DNA of 48,483 nucleotides, taken from NCBI GenBank assembly GCA_019747905.1, contig JAIEQG010000086.1, forward strand, positions 1 through 48,483, read 5' to 3'. This DNA is from Burkholderiales bacterium. Its GTDB lineage: Bacteria; Pseudomonadota; Gammaproteobacteria; Burkholderiales; Ga0077523. Positions 29,644 through 37,817 of this stretch are shown here, in pieces. Both the position numbers and the translations under genes were made by a program. Within the stretch, counting starts at the first letter, position 1, and each line of letters begins with the position of its first letter. Below the pieces are notes generated by a model, which was not told the DNA's origin, ran no database searches, and worked only from the letters and a program-made list of their open reading frames with translations.

Positions 29644-31397
29644 TGAACGACATGGCCTCCCCCAAGACGGCAGCGGTGAAGACCTCCATGCCGGAACAGC
29701 GCAAGAAGATGCGCCTGGGCGAGCTGCTGGTGCAGCAGGGCCTCATCACTTCGGACCAGTTGCGCATCGCGCTGACGGAGCAGAAGAGCCAGAAGATGCC
29801 CATCGGGCGTCTGCTGGTGCGCCTCGGGTTCGTCACCGAGGCCGTCATTCGCGACATCATGGCGCGGACCATCGGGCAGGAGGCCATCGACCTCGCCCAA
29901 GTGGTGGTCGATGCCGAAGCTCTGAAGCTGGTGCCGCAGGAGTTCGCGCGGCGCCAACGCGTGCTGCCGATCGCCTTCGACTCGCAGGAACGAGCCCTCG
30001 TCGTCGCCGTCACCGAGCTCTACAACGTGGTCGCGATCGACCAGTTGCGGGCTTCGCTGCCGCCCGACATCCAGCTGCGCACCGTGCTCGCCGGCGAAGC
30101 GCAGCTCGAAGACTACATCGACCACTTCTATGGTTACGAGCTGTCGGTCGACGGCATCCTGCGCGAGATCGAGACCGGCGAGCTCGACTGGCAGAGTCTC
30201 CAGGCCGGCGGCGACGAATACACCCAGCCGATCGTGCGGCTGGTGGGCGCGCTGCTGATCGACGCGGTCAAGCGCGGCTCGTCGGACATCCACTTCGAAC
30301 CGGAACACGCGTTCCTGCGCGTGCGCTATCGCATCGATGGCGTGCTGGAGCAGGTGCGCAGCCTGCACAAGACCTACTGGCCCGGCATCGCCGTGCGCCT
30401 CAAGGTCATCAGCGGCATGAACATCGCCGAGACGCGGGCGCCGCAGGACGGGCGCCTGTCGCTCAACCTGAACGGACGTCCGGTGGACTTCCGCGTCTCG
30501 AGCCACCCCACGATCTACGGCGAGAACATCGTCCTGCGCGTGCTGGACCGCGAGAAGTCCATCATCAGCCTGGACCAGATGAAGCTGCCCAAGCCGATCA
30601 TGGCCAAGCTGAATCTCATGCTGGCGCGGCCCGAGGGCATTCTCGTCATCACCGGCCCGACCGGCAGCGGCAAGACGACGACGCTGTACTCGCTGCTGTC
30701 GCAGGTCAACGTCGAGGGCGTCAACATCATGACCCTCGAGGATCCGGTCGAATACCCGGTGGCGCTGATGCGCCAGACGTCGGTGAGCGAAACCTCGAAG
30801 CTCGATTTCGCCAACGGCATCCGCTCGATCATGCGGCAGGACCCGGACATCATCCTGGTGGGCGAGGTGCGCGACAAGGAAACAGCCGAGATGGCCTTCC
30901 GCGCCGCGATGACCGGTCACCAGGTGTTCACCACGCTGCACACCAATTCGGCGATCGGCGCGTTCCCGCGACTGTTCGACATCGGGATCATGCCCGACAT
31001 CATCTCGGGCAACATCATCGGCGTGATCGCGCAGCGACTGGTGCGGACCCTGTGTCAGCAGTGCAAGGTGGAGTACAAGCCTTCGCTCGAGGAAAAGCAC
31101 ATCCTCGGTCTGCCGCCGGAAAGCGGTGCCACCATCTTCCGTCATCGCGATGGCGGCTGCCGCCACTGCAACAATCGCGGATACAAGGGCCGTGTGCCGA
31201 TCCTCGAGATCCTGCACATGGACGGCGATCTGGACGAACTGGTGGCGCGCCGCGCCACCGGCCGCGAACTGCGGCGCGCCGCGGCAGAGAAGGGCTTCCG
31301 TACGCTGGCGGACGAAGGCGTCGCCCGCGTGCTCGACGGCTCCACCAGCATCGCGGAAGTCTCGCGCTCGGTGGACCTCACCGGCCGGATCGTCTGA
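29640..31397 (+). CDS. mshE: MshE-type pilus assembly ATPase with c-di-GMP-binding MshEN domain
   Basis: Hexameric GspE/PilB-family motor that powers pilus extension, 585 residues. The N-terminal MshEN domain has two tandem motifs of the c-di-GMP-binding type: RLGELLVQQG..LITSDQL (from R25) and IGRLLVRLGFVTEAV (from about residue 55). Walker A is GPTGSGKT (339-346), the Asp-box region follows, and Walker B is DIILVGEVRD (from 403). Zinc-binding cysteine pairs are CQQC (472/475) and CRHC (507/510). The start is ATG 29640, overlapping the mshN stop. Cyclic di-GMP control of extension is expected from the family. Confidence 0.95.
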   Translation: MMNDMASPKTAAVKTSMPEQRKKMRLGELLVQQGLITSDQLRIALTEQKSQKMPIGRLLVRLGFVTEAVIRDIMARTIGQEAIDLAQVVVDAEALKLVPQEFARRQRVLPIAFDSQERALVVAVTELYNVVAIDQLRASLPPDIQLRTVLAGEAQLEDYIDHFYGYELSVDGILREIETGELDWQSLQAGGDEYTQPIVRLVGALLIDAVKRGSSDIHFEPEHAFLRVRYRIDGVLEQVRSLHKTYWPGIAVRLKVISGMNIAETRAPQDGRLSLNLNGRPVDFRVSSHPTIYGENIVLRVLDREKSIISLDQMKLPKPIMAKLNLMLARPEGILVITGPTGSGKTTTLYSLLSQVNVEGVNIMTLEDPVEYPVALMRQTSVSETSKLDFANGIRSIMRQDPDIILVGEVRDKETAEMAFRAAMTGHQVFTTLHTNSAIGAFPRLFDIGIMPDIISGNIIGVIAQRLVRTLCQQCKVEYKPSLEEKHILGLPPESGATIFRHRDGGCRHCNNRGYKGRVPILEILHMDGDLDELVARRATGRELRRAAAEKGFRTLADEGVARVLDGSTSIAEVSRSVDLTGRIV

Positions 31398-31406
31398 AGT
31401 GGGACA

Positions 31407-31479
31407 GCCCCTACGTTCGCTCCGCTCTCTGCCCACCAAGGGGGCGCGTCAGCGCCTTGGGGCGGTCCGGCGGGGCTGA
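31407..31479. repeat. intergenic GC-rich repeat, type 2, copy 1
   Basis: This block fills much of the 141-base gap between mshE and mshG and resembles the block at 47975-48046. Both have a TTCGCT-rich left part, CTGCCC..AGGGGGCGC, a CAGCGCC..TT..GGGCGG core and a CGGG..GCTGA right end. The core can pair (CCAAGG with CCTTGG type arms). It looks like a REP-type dispersed element. Confidence 0.65.
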
Positions 31480-31538
31480 CCGTGCGCCGCCCGCGGCGGC
31501 GATGTGTCAAACCACAGGGCTAGCACCGACCCCTTCCC

Positions 31539-32741
31539 ATGCCCTCCTTCTCCTACAAAGCGGTCGACCGGGTCGGCCAGCAAGCCCGCGGCAAGCTCGA
31601 CGCACAAAACGAGGTCGACCTCGAACTGCGCCTGCGGCGCATGGGGCTCGACCTCATCACCTTCCGCCAGGTACAGACTGGCACCACCGCGCCCAAAGGT
31701 GCGGTGACACGCAAGGATCTCATCAACTTCTGCTTCGACATGGAGCAGATGACGCGCGCCGGCATTCCGCTGCTCGAGGGCTTGCGCGACCTGCGTGACA
31801 GCGTCGAGAGCCCGCGCTTCAAGGCCATCGTGTCGTCCATGCTGGAGGACATCGAGGGCGGCAAGATGCTGTCCCAGGCCATGGCACCGTTCCCGCAAGT
31901 GTTCGATTCGGTATTCACGAGCCTGGTGCGGGCCGGCGAACAGACCGGCCGGCTCACCGACGTCTTCGAGAGCCTGTCGAATGCACTCAAGTGGCAGGAC
32001 GAACTGGCAGCGCAGACCAAGAAGCTGCTGATCTACCCGACCATGGTGTTCATCGTGGTGCTGGGCGTGCTCTTCTTCCTGCTCGCCTACCTCGTCCCGC
32101 AGGTGGTGAGCGTGCTGAAGACCATGCGCGTGGACCTGCCGATCCAGACCCGGGTTCTGATCGCCATGTCCGATTTCGTGGTGAGCTACTGGTGGATCGT
32201 GCTCGGATTCCCGGTGCTCGTGGTGGTCTCGCTGATGGCGATCGTCAAGAGCAACGCCCGGGCCGCGTACCTGTTCGACTACGCCAAGCTGCGCATTCCG
32301 GTCATCGGGCCGATCATCCAGAAGATCATCCTGGCCCGTTTCGCCAACTTCTTCGCGCTCATGTATCAGTCCGGCATCACGATCCTCGACGCGATCCGCA
32401 CGAGCGAGGGGATCGTCGGCAACAAGGTCCTGGCGGAGGGCATGGGGCGCGCCTGGCAGCAGATCAACTCCGGCGAAGCCCTGTCCGAAACCTTTCAAAA
32501 CCTTGGCATATTTCCTGCGCTGGTGATCCGGATGCTGCGCGTGGGCGAGAACACCGGGGCCCTGGACACGGCGCTGCTCAACATCAGCTACTTCTACAAC
32601 CGGGACGTGAAGGACGCGGTCGACAAGGCGCTCAAGATGATCGAACCCACGTTGACGCTCGTGCTCGGCGGCATGCTCGCGCTGATCCTCTTTTCCGTGC
32701 TGTCGCCGATCTACGAAATGATCGGCAACCTCAAGATCTGA
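31539..32741 (+). CDS. mshG: MshG/PilC/GspF-type platform protein
   Basis: Inner-membrane platform that couples the MshE motor to pilin polymerisation, 400 residues. It starts MPSFSYKAVDRVGQQARGKL and contains two GspF domains. The first includes FDMEQMTRAGIPLLEGLRDL and GEQTGRLTDVFESL, and the second FANFFALMYQSGITILDAI and GENTGALDTALL. Three membrane segments are predicted (about 165-190, 210-235, 370-392). It is the first gene after the repeat-filled gap and 16 bases before mshI. Confidence 0.95.
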   Translation: MPSFSYKAVDRVGQQARGKLDAQNEVDLELRLRRMGLDLITFRQVQTGTTAPKGAVTRKDLINFCFDMEQMTRAGIPLLEGLRDLRDSVESPRFKAIVSSMLEDIEGGKMLSQAMAPFPQVFDSVFTSLVRAGEQTGRLTDVFESLSNALKWQDELAAQTKKLLIYPTMVFIVVLGVLFFLLAYLVPQVVSVLKTMRVDLPIQTRVLIAMSDFVVSYWWIVLGFPVLVVVSLMAIVKSNARAAYLFDYAKLRIPVIGPIIQKIILARFANFFALMYQSGITILDAIRTSEGIVGNKVLAEGMGRAWQQINSGEALSETFQNLGIFPALVIRMLRVGENTGALDTALLNISYFYNRDVKDAVDKALKMIEPTLTLVLGGMLALILFSVLSPIYEMIGNLKI

Positions 32742-32757
32742 TGCCGGCATCCGCGCC

Positions 32758-34308
32758 ATGAGCTCCCGCATCCTCGTCTGCATTTCCGCCGCCGGCGCTT
32801 CGGTGGCCCGCTGGAACGGCAAGATCACGCGCTGCCAGCGGTTCGAGAGTTCCGACGCCGGCCTTGCGGAGTTCGAGACCTTCCTCCGTTCCGTGGACGG
32901 CTCTCCGATCCACGTCGCCGTCGACACCGTCGACGAGGACTATCGCTTCGAAACGCTGCCGCACACCTCGGGCAACGACCGCAAGCAACTGGTAGAGCGC
33001 AAGCTGAAGCAGCTCTACCGCACGACCCAGTACTACTCCGCGACCCTCCAGGAGCGCGACAAGGGCAAACGCAAGGACGACCGCTTCCTGTTCTGCGCGC
33101 TGACCGACGTCGAGATGCTCACGCCCTGGATGAAGCTGATCGAAGCGCGCGGCCTGCCGCTCGCCGGCCTGTACCCGCTGCCGACGGTGACGGTCGCGGC
33201 GGCGACCAAGCTCAAGCTGAAGAGCCCGAACCTGCTCGTCATCTCGAAGCACGCCGCAGGGTTGCGCCAGACCTTCCTCAAGAACGGGCGCTTTCGCATC
33301 ACCCGCCTGACGCCGCTGCGCGGCACCGGCGACCGGACCATCGACCGCTCCTTCGCCGAGGAGGTGAGCAACACGCGCATGTACCTCGACGCGCTGTCGG
33401 TCACGACGGCCGACGAAGTCGTGCAGGTGGTGATCCTCGACCAGGACAACTCGCTCGCCACCTTGCGCGAGGCGCTCAACAACGCGCGCGGCAATCTGCA
33501 ATGCCAGCGCGTGCCGCGCGAGGAGCTGGTACTCAAGCTGCGGGTGTCGGAAACGACGCTGGCGGCCACCCCGGACGCCTTGCACCTGCACCTGCTCGGC
33601 GAGCACGTACCCGAGGAGAATCTCGCGCCCGCGACGATGCGGCGCGGCTTCAACCTCTATCGCAACGCCCGCGTTCTGTACGCCACGGCTGGGGGCTGCG
33701 CGTTGCTCGGAGCCCTCTGGTTCGGGTTCGATCTGTACCGGGTGAACCAGATCGAGGAACAGGCCAAGGAAGCTGCCTCCAGGGCAGCAAAGTTCCAGGC
33801 CATGTACCAGGAGCTCACGCGCCAGTTCCCGGCCACTCCGGTTTCGTCGTCGACGCTCCAGCAGACGGTGGATGTGGCGCTGCGCCTGCGCGACACTGCC
33901 CGCACGCCGGAAGCGCTTTTCGGCGTCGTGAGCGACGCGCTGGAGACGTTTCCGACGATCACCCTGTCCACTCTGGCATGGAAGCACGGCAAGTATGCCG
34001 ACGCGACGGCGGCATTCTCCTCGTCCGCCGGCGGTACCGAGGGCCCGTTGCACGAGGTCGGACAGATCGTCGGCGAGATCCAGCCGTTCAACGGCGATTA
34101 CCGCACGGCGGTCGCCACCATCCGCGACTTCGCCGACCGATTGCGCAAGAATCCCGCGATCGCGGACGTGAAGATCGTCAAGCTGCCCCTCGACGAGAAC
34201 TCGCGCCAGACCCTGTCCGGCAGCACGGCCACTCGGACGGAGCAGCAGACCTCCGCCCAGTTCGAGATCAACGTCACTCTGCGCGAGGGCGCGAGGACAG
34301 CCTCATGA
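32758..34308 (+). CDS. mshI: MshI-like PilM/GspL-type assembly protein
   Basis: Bitopic pilus alignment protein, 516 residues. The N-terminal cytoplasmic half (about 1-290) looks like the actin-like PilM/GspL fold (HVAVDTVDEDYRFETLP, then LTDVEMLTPWMKLIEARGLPLAGLYPLP). One membrane helix (about 303-323) is followed by a coiled segment and a periplasmic ferredoxin-like domain, the PilN part. It therefore combines PilM- and PilN-like roles. It overlaps mshJ by four bases. Identification rests on position and architecture more than on motifs. Confidence 0.85.
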   Translation: MSSRILVCISAAGASVARWNGKITRCQRFESSDAGLAEFETFLRSVDGSPIHVAVDTVDEDYRFETLPHTSGNDRKQLVERKLKQLYRTTQYYSATLQERDKGKRKDDRFLFCALTDVEMLTPWMKLIEARGLPLAGLYPLPTVTVAAATKLKLKSPNLLVISKHAAGLRQTFLKNGRFRITRLTPLRGTGDRTIDRSFAEEVSNTRMYLDALSVTTADEVVQVVILDQDNSLATLREALNNARGNLQCQRVPREELVLKLRVSETTLAATPDALHLHLLGEHVPEENLAPATMRRGFNLYRNARVLYATAGGCALLGALWFGFDLYRVNQIEEQAKEAASRAAKFQAMYQELTRQFPATPVSSSTLQQTVDVALRLRDTARTPEALFGVVSDALETFPTITLSTLAWKHGKYADATAAFSSSAGGTEGPLHEVGQIVGEIQPFNGDYRTAVATIRDFADRLRKNPAIADVKIVKLPLDENSRQTLSGSTATRTEQQTSAQFEINVTLREGARTAS

Positions 34309-34922
34309 ACGGCGAACGCAAGGGACTGCCGCCGCTCGCCGTGCCGGCCATCGTACTGGGGGTGGTGCTGGTTGCCGCGATCGTGCTCGTGCGCTATGCC
34401 GATCGCCTCGTCACCCAGGCCAAGACCACCCTTGCGGCCCAGGAGCAGGCGCTCTCCGATGCGCGCCTCAAGTACTCGAATGCCGGCGCCGAGAAGGACA
34501 TCATCACCCGCTACCTGGGGACTTACCGGGCGTTGCAGGAACTCGGTTTCGTCGGCGGCGAGCAACGCATCAACTGGGTGGACAGTCTGCGCAAGGCGAA
34601 CCGGGACGCCGGCATGTTCGGCGTGGAGTATCAGGTCGCCCAGCAGGCCCCCTACCCGCTCGCGAGCGAGATCGGCGGCAGCAACCTGCCGATGAAACAC
34701 TCGGTGATGAAACTCACCGTGCCGCTGTTGCACGAAGGCGACCTGATGCGGTTCTTCCGCCTGCTCGCGACCCAGCGCTCGGGCGTGTTCACGTTGAACG
34801 CCTGCCAGTTGCGACGCAACAGCGTCGGCGACCCCAGCACACTGCAACCCAGGCTCGGGGCCGAATGTGAAGTGTCGTGGATCACGGTGAACGAAGACGA
34901 GAAGAAGGAGGGCACACCGTGA
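34305..34922 (+). CDS. mshJ: MshJ-like (PilO-type) assembly protein
   Basis: Small bitopic protein, 205 residues. It has a membrane helix near the N-terminus (about 13-31), a short helical stretch rich in Ala/Gln/Leu and a periplasmic alpha/beta domain. That layout is the PilO/GspM type and fits MshJ. It overlaps mshI (ATGA) and mshK (GTGA), so the three are co-translated. Sequence motifs alone would not prove the family. Confidence 0.8.
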   Translation: MNGERKGLPPLAVPAIVLGVVLVAAIVLVRYADRLVTQAKTTLAAQEQALSDARLKYSNAGAEKDIITRYLGTYRALQELGFVGGEQRINWVDSLRKANRDAGMFGVEYQVAQQAPYPLASEIGGSNLPMKHSVMKLTVPLLHEGDLMRFFRLLATQRSGVFTLNACQLRRNSVGDPSTLQPRLGAECEVSWITVNEDEKKEGTP

Positions 34923-35542
34923 GCATGCGCGCATGGATGTTTGCCGTCTTGATCAGCGGCGTCACCGGTACGGCTTTCGCCGAGGAGTCGAAGCTGGGTC
35001 GATTGTTCTTCACGCCGGCCGAGCGCGCGGCGCTCGACACGCAGCGCAAGCTGGCGGGCGAACTGGCGAACCGGCCGGTACGGAAGGATTCGGACCTGCC
35101 CAAAGCTGCGCCACCGAAGATGCTGACCTTGAACGGCGTGCTTCGACGCAGCGACGGCGAGACGACGATCTGGGTCAACGGCCAGGCCGTGCACGAGCGT
35201 TTCCGCGACGTGGACGTCATGCCGGGGTCCATCTCCCGCGAAGCGGTCGCGGTCCAGTTACCGGGCTCGGGGCGACGGGTGAAACTCAAGGTCGGGCAGA
35301 GCGTGGACTCCGAGACGGGCCAGGTCGAAGAGAACTACCGCCGTGCCCCTGAAGCGGAAGCGCCGGAACCGGCGGCCGATACCGGCGCAGCTGCCCCGAC
35401 CCCGCCGGCCCCGGTGCGCGACAGCGCATCAAGGCGCCGTTCCCGGGAGCGCGATGACTATATGCCGCCCCCGCAGCCGCCCGCCGCCCCACCCGCCAGC
35501 ACCGGGAGCGACACCAATGCCTCCATGTCGGACTATCGCTGA
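34919..35542 (+). CDS. mshK: MshK-like (PilP/GspC-type) periplasmic protein
   Basis: Secreted protein of about 207 residues. It has a signal peptide (hydrophobic run ending TAFA, cut before EESKLGRL) and a central small beta domain. In that domain the LTLNGVLRRSDGETTIWVNG segment is typical of GspC/PilP homology regions that touch the secretin. The C-terminus is a disordered Pro/Ala-rich tail. The start used is GTG 34919 with GGAGG upstream, overlapping the mshJ stop. ATG 34925 is the alternative. Confidence 0.82.
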   Translation: MSMRAWMFAVLISGVTGTAFAEESKLGRLFFTPAERAALDTQRKLAGELANRPVRKDSDLPKAAPPKMLTLNGVLRRSDGETTIWVNGQAVHERFRDVDVMPGSISREAVAVQLPGSGRRVKLKVGQSVDSETGQVEENYRRAPEAEAPEPAADTGAAAPTPPAPVRDSASRRRSRERDDYMPPPQPPAAPPASTGSDTNASMSDYR

Positions 35543-36965
35543 CCGCCCGAGGACGCCGGGCCTGCGCCAGCGGGGCGTAGCCCTGCTGGTCATCCTGATC
35601 ATCGCCGGTGTGCTCGGCGTGGTGTTCGTCACTACGGTCGTGGGCAGCGCACCCGACGACGCAGACCGCGACATTGCGACCCAGGCAGCCCTGGCGCGGG
35701 CCAAGGAAGCGCTGATTGCGTATGCCGTCACGTACATGGATTCGCATCCGAACGAGGTCCCCGGCTACCTGCCCTGCCCCGATCTGGGCACACCCTCGTC
35801 TCTGCGGGAGGGTGCAGCCAGCGGCACCTGCGGCGCTGCCTACACGGGGCCGGTCATCGGCGACAACTCGCTGGGACGCCTGCCGTGGTACACGCTGGAC
35901 ATCGAGCCGTTGCGCGATGGATACGGGGAATGCCTCTGGTACGCAGTGGCGTCCACCTACAAGAACAGTCCGCAACCTGCCATCCTCAACTGGGATTCGG
36001 AAGGCCGCTTCCAGATCATGGGCCCCAACGGCACGACCGTGCTGGCGGGCGCGACCACGGCGGATCTCGTGGTCGCGGTGGTGATCGCTCCAGGGGCGGC
36101 CTTCGGCAATCAGGTGCGCGGGGCGGATGCGACGAGTGCCCCGAATTGCGGCGGTAACTACACCGCGTCGAACTACCTCGACACCGGGCCGGCCTCGATC
36201 AACAACGCAGCGCCCACGATTGCGGGGCAGGCGCAGTTCGTCCAAGGCGCCCGGACCAACACCTTCAACGACCGCCTGATCTACATCACCGCGCGCGACA
36301 TCTGGAACGCCGTCGCCCGACGCACGGATCTGCAGACGCGCTTCGCCACACTCACGCGCCAAGTCGCTGTCTGCATCGCGTCCTACCCGACAGTTGGCTC
36401 GTGGTCCGACCGGCGGATCCCCTGGACTGTCGACCTGCCTCAGTCCGGATACACCCTCGCTTCGCAGTACAGAGACGCAGACGATACTCGATTCGGTCGA
36501 GTGCCATTCGATGTCGAAGAATCGAACGACGACACCGGATTCAGTAACGATACCTTGATGGCCAGCACCGCCGCGGGCGGACGCTGTTCCCTATGGGGTA
36601 CGTGGGAGGACGCCTGGTGGAAGAACTGGAAGGACCACTTGTTCTACGGCTTGTCCCACCAATTCGCGCCCAACACGGGCCTGCCGAACTCGTGTTCCGG
36701 CCATTGCCAGAACGTGAACTCGAGCGGCAGCTACGCCGGCATCGTGCTGTTCGCCGGACGCGGGGCCACTATGCGCACGACCAGCAGCCAGAAGGGCAAT
36801 GCGGCGAACTACCTCAGCAGTGAGAACATCGACAACGATCACGATTACACCAGTCCCGAAACTGGCGCATTCAGTTCGATCTATTGTATCGACACGAACT
36901 TTGCGGGCGGTGCGACGCTGGTTCCACCGTCAGGCCCCACTAAATTCTGGGTGCGTCCATGCTGA
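35517..36965 (+). CDS. large prepilin-like protein (PilX/MshP-type N-terminus)
   Basis: Protein of 482 residues with a type IV pilin-like N-terminus, LRQRGVALLVILIIAGVLG, where cleavage would follow the Gly. It lacks the usual Glu at mature position 5, as PilX- and GspK-type tip pilins can. The rest is a long exported region with several cysteines, including the motif PGYLPCPDLGTP. A similar (E/S)ALI..A...LPCP motif occurs in the next gene. The ATG at 35517 overlaps mshK by 26 bases. It is probably a minor tip pilin of the MSHA pilus. The exact family is not recognised. Confidence 0.75.
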   Translation: MPPCRTIADRPRTPGLRQRGVALLVILIIAGVLGVVFVTTVVGSAPDDADRDIATQAALARAKEALIAYAVTYMDSHPNEVPGYLPCPDLGTPSSLREGAASGTCGAAYTGPVIGDNSLGRLPWYTLDIEPLRDGYGECLWYAVASTYKNSPQPAILNWDSEGRFQIMGPNGTTVLAGATTADLVVAVVIAPGAAFGNQVRGADATSAPNCGGNYTASNYLDTGPASINNAAPTIAGQAQFVQGARTNTFNDRLIYITARDIWNAVARRTDLQTRFATLTRQVAVCIASYPTVGSWSDRRIPWTVDLPQSGYTLASQYRDADDTRFGRVPFDVEESNDDTGFSNDTLMASTAAGGRCSLWGTWEDAWWKNWKDHLFYGLSHQFAPNTGLPNSCSGHCQNVNSSGSYAGIVLFAGRGATMRTTSSQKGNAANYLSSENIDNDHDYTSPETGAFSSIYCIDTNFAGGATLVPPSGPTKFWVRPC

Positions 36966-37762
36966 ACAATCGTCGCCTCAAGCTTGGCAACGAAGGCGGC
37001 TTCTCGCTGATCGAGCTCGCGATCGGCCTGGTCATCGTGGCGGTGCTGCTGTCGAGCCTGCTGGTGCCGCTCGTGACGCAGGTCGACCAGCGCCGCACGG
37101 CGGAAACTCAGCGGCTGCTCGATGAAGCGCGCAGCGCGCTCATCGGGTTCGCCGCAGCGAACCGACGCTTGCCGTGCCCTGCATCGGGCACCAGCAGTGG
37201 TATCGAGAGTCCGGCGGGAGGTGGCAATTGCACGCATCCGGTCGGATTCCTGCCCGCGGTGACGCTGGGCCTCACGCCGGTCGATGCGCAGGGCTTTCAG
37301 GCCGATCCCTTCGGGAATCAATCCAATCGCATCCGCTATGCCGTCGCCGACGTGGCCATCGGCGGCGCAGACACCTTCACCACCACCAATGGCATGACCA
37401 CCGCCACGATGCCCGCCATCGCGGCCAGCACGGCGCTGCTCACGGTGTGCTCCACCGCCTCGACCAGCAGCACGAGTTGCTCCGCCGGAATCCCGCTCGC
37501 CAACGGCACGGCCATCGCCGTGGTCTACTCCGTCGGCAAGAACGGCGTGCTTTACACGGAAGGCACGGCGGGCGATTGCACAGCGCCCGGCGCGACCTGC
37601 ACGGGCATCTCGGCGGACGAAACCGAGAACGTCGATCTCGATCCGGTGTTCGTGAGCAGGCCGCAGTCCTCCGCTGCCGGGTCAGAGTTCGACGACATGT
37701 TGGTGTGGATCTCGCCCAGCATGCTGTTCGGCCGCCTCATCGCGGCCGGTCAGCAACCCTAG
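36959..37762 (+). CDS. prepilin-type protein, minor pilin candidate
   Basis: Protein of 267 residues with a clear prepilin signal: leader MLNNRRLKLGNEGG, cleavage before FSLIELAIGLVIV, Glu at position 5. A helical stalk follows, then SALIGFAAANRRLPCPA, related to the motif in the preceding gene. The globular part is rich in Thr/Ser/Ala with six or more cysteines, some in close pairs typical of disulfide loops. It overlaps the previous gene by 7 bases. Likely a minor pilin or initiator. Its MshO/MshD-like placement is by position only. Confidence 0.8.
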   Translation: MLNNRRLKLGNEGGFSLIELAIGLVIVAVLLSSLLVPLVTQVDQRRTAETQRLLDEARSALIGFAAANRRLPCPASGTSSGIESPAGGGNCTHPVGFLPAVTLGLTPVDAQGFQADPFGNQSNRIRYAVADVAIGGADTFTTTNGMTTATMPAIAASTALLTVCSTASTSSTSCSAGIPLANGTAIAVVYSVGKNGVLYTEGTAGDCTAPGATCTGISADETENVDLDPVFVSRPQSSAAGSEFDDMLVWISPSMLFGRLIAAGQQP

Positions 37763-37817
37763 AGGGTTTGCCCTGCGGCGAGGCGGGCGAAGGTCTGACA
37801 GGCGGCAGTCACCTGGC

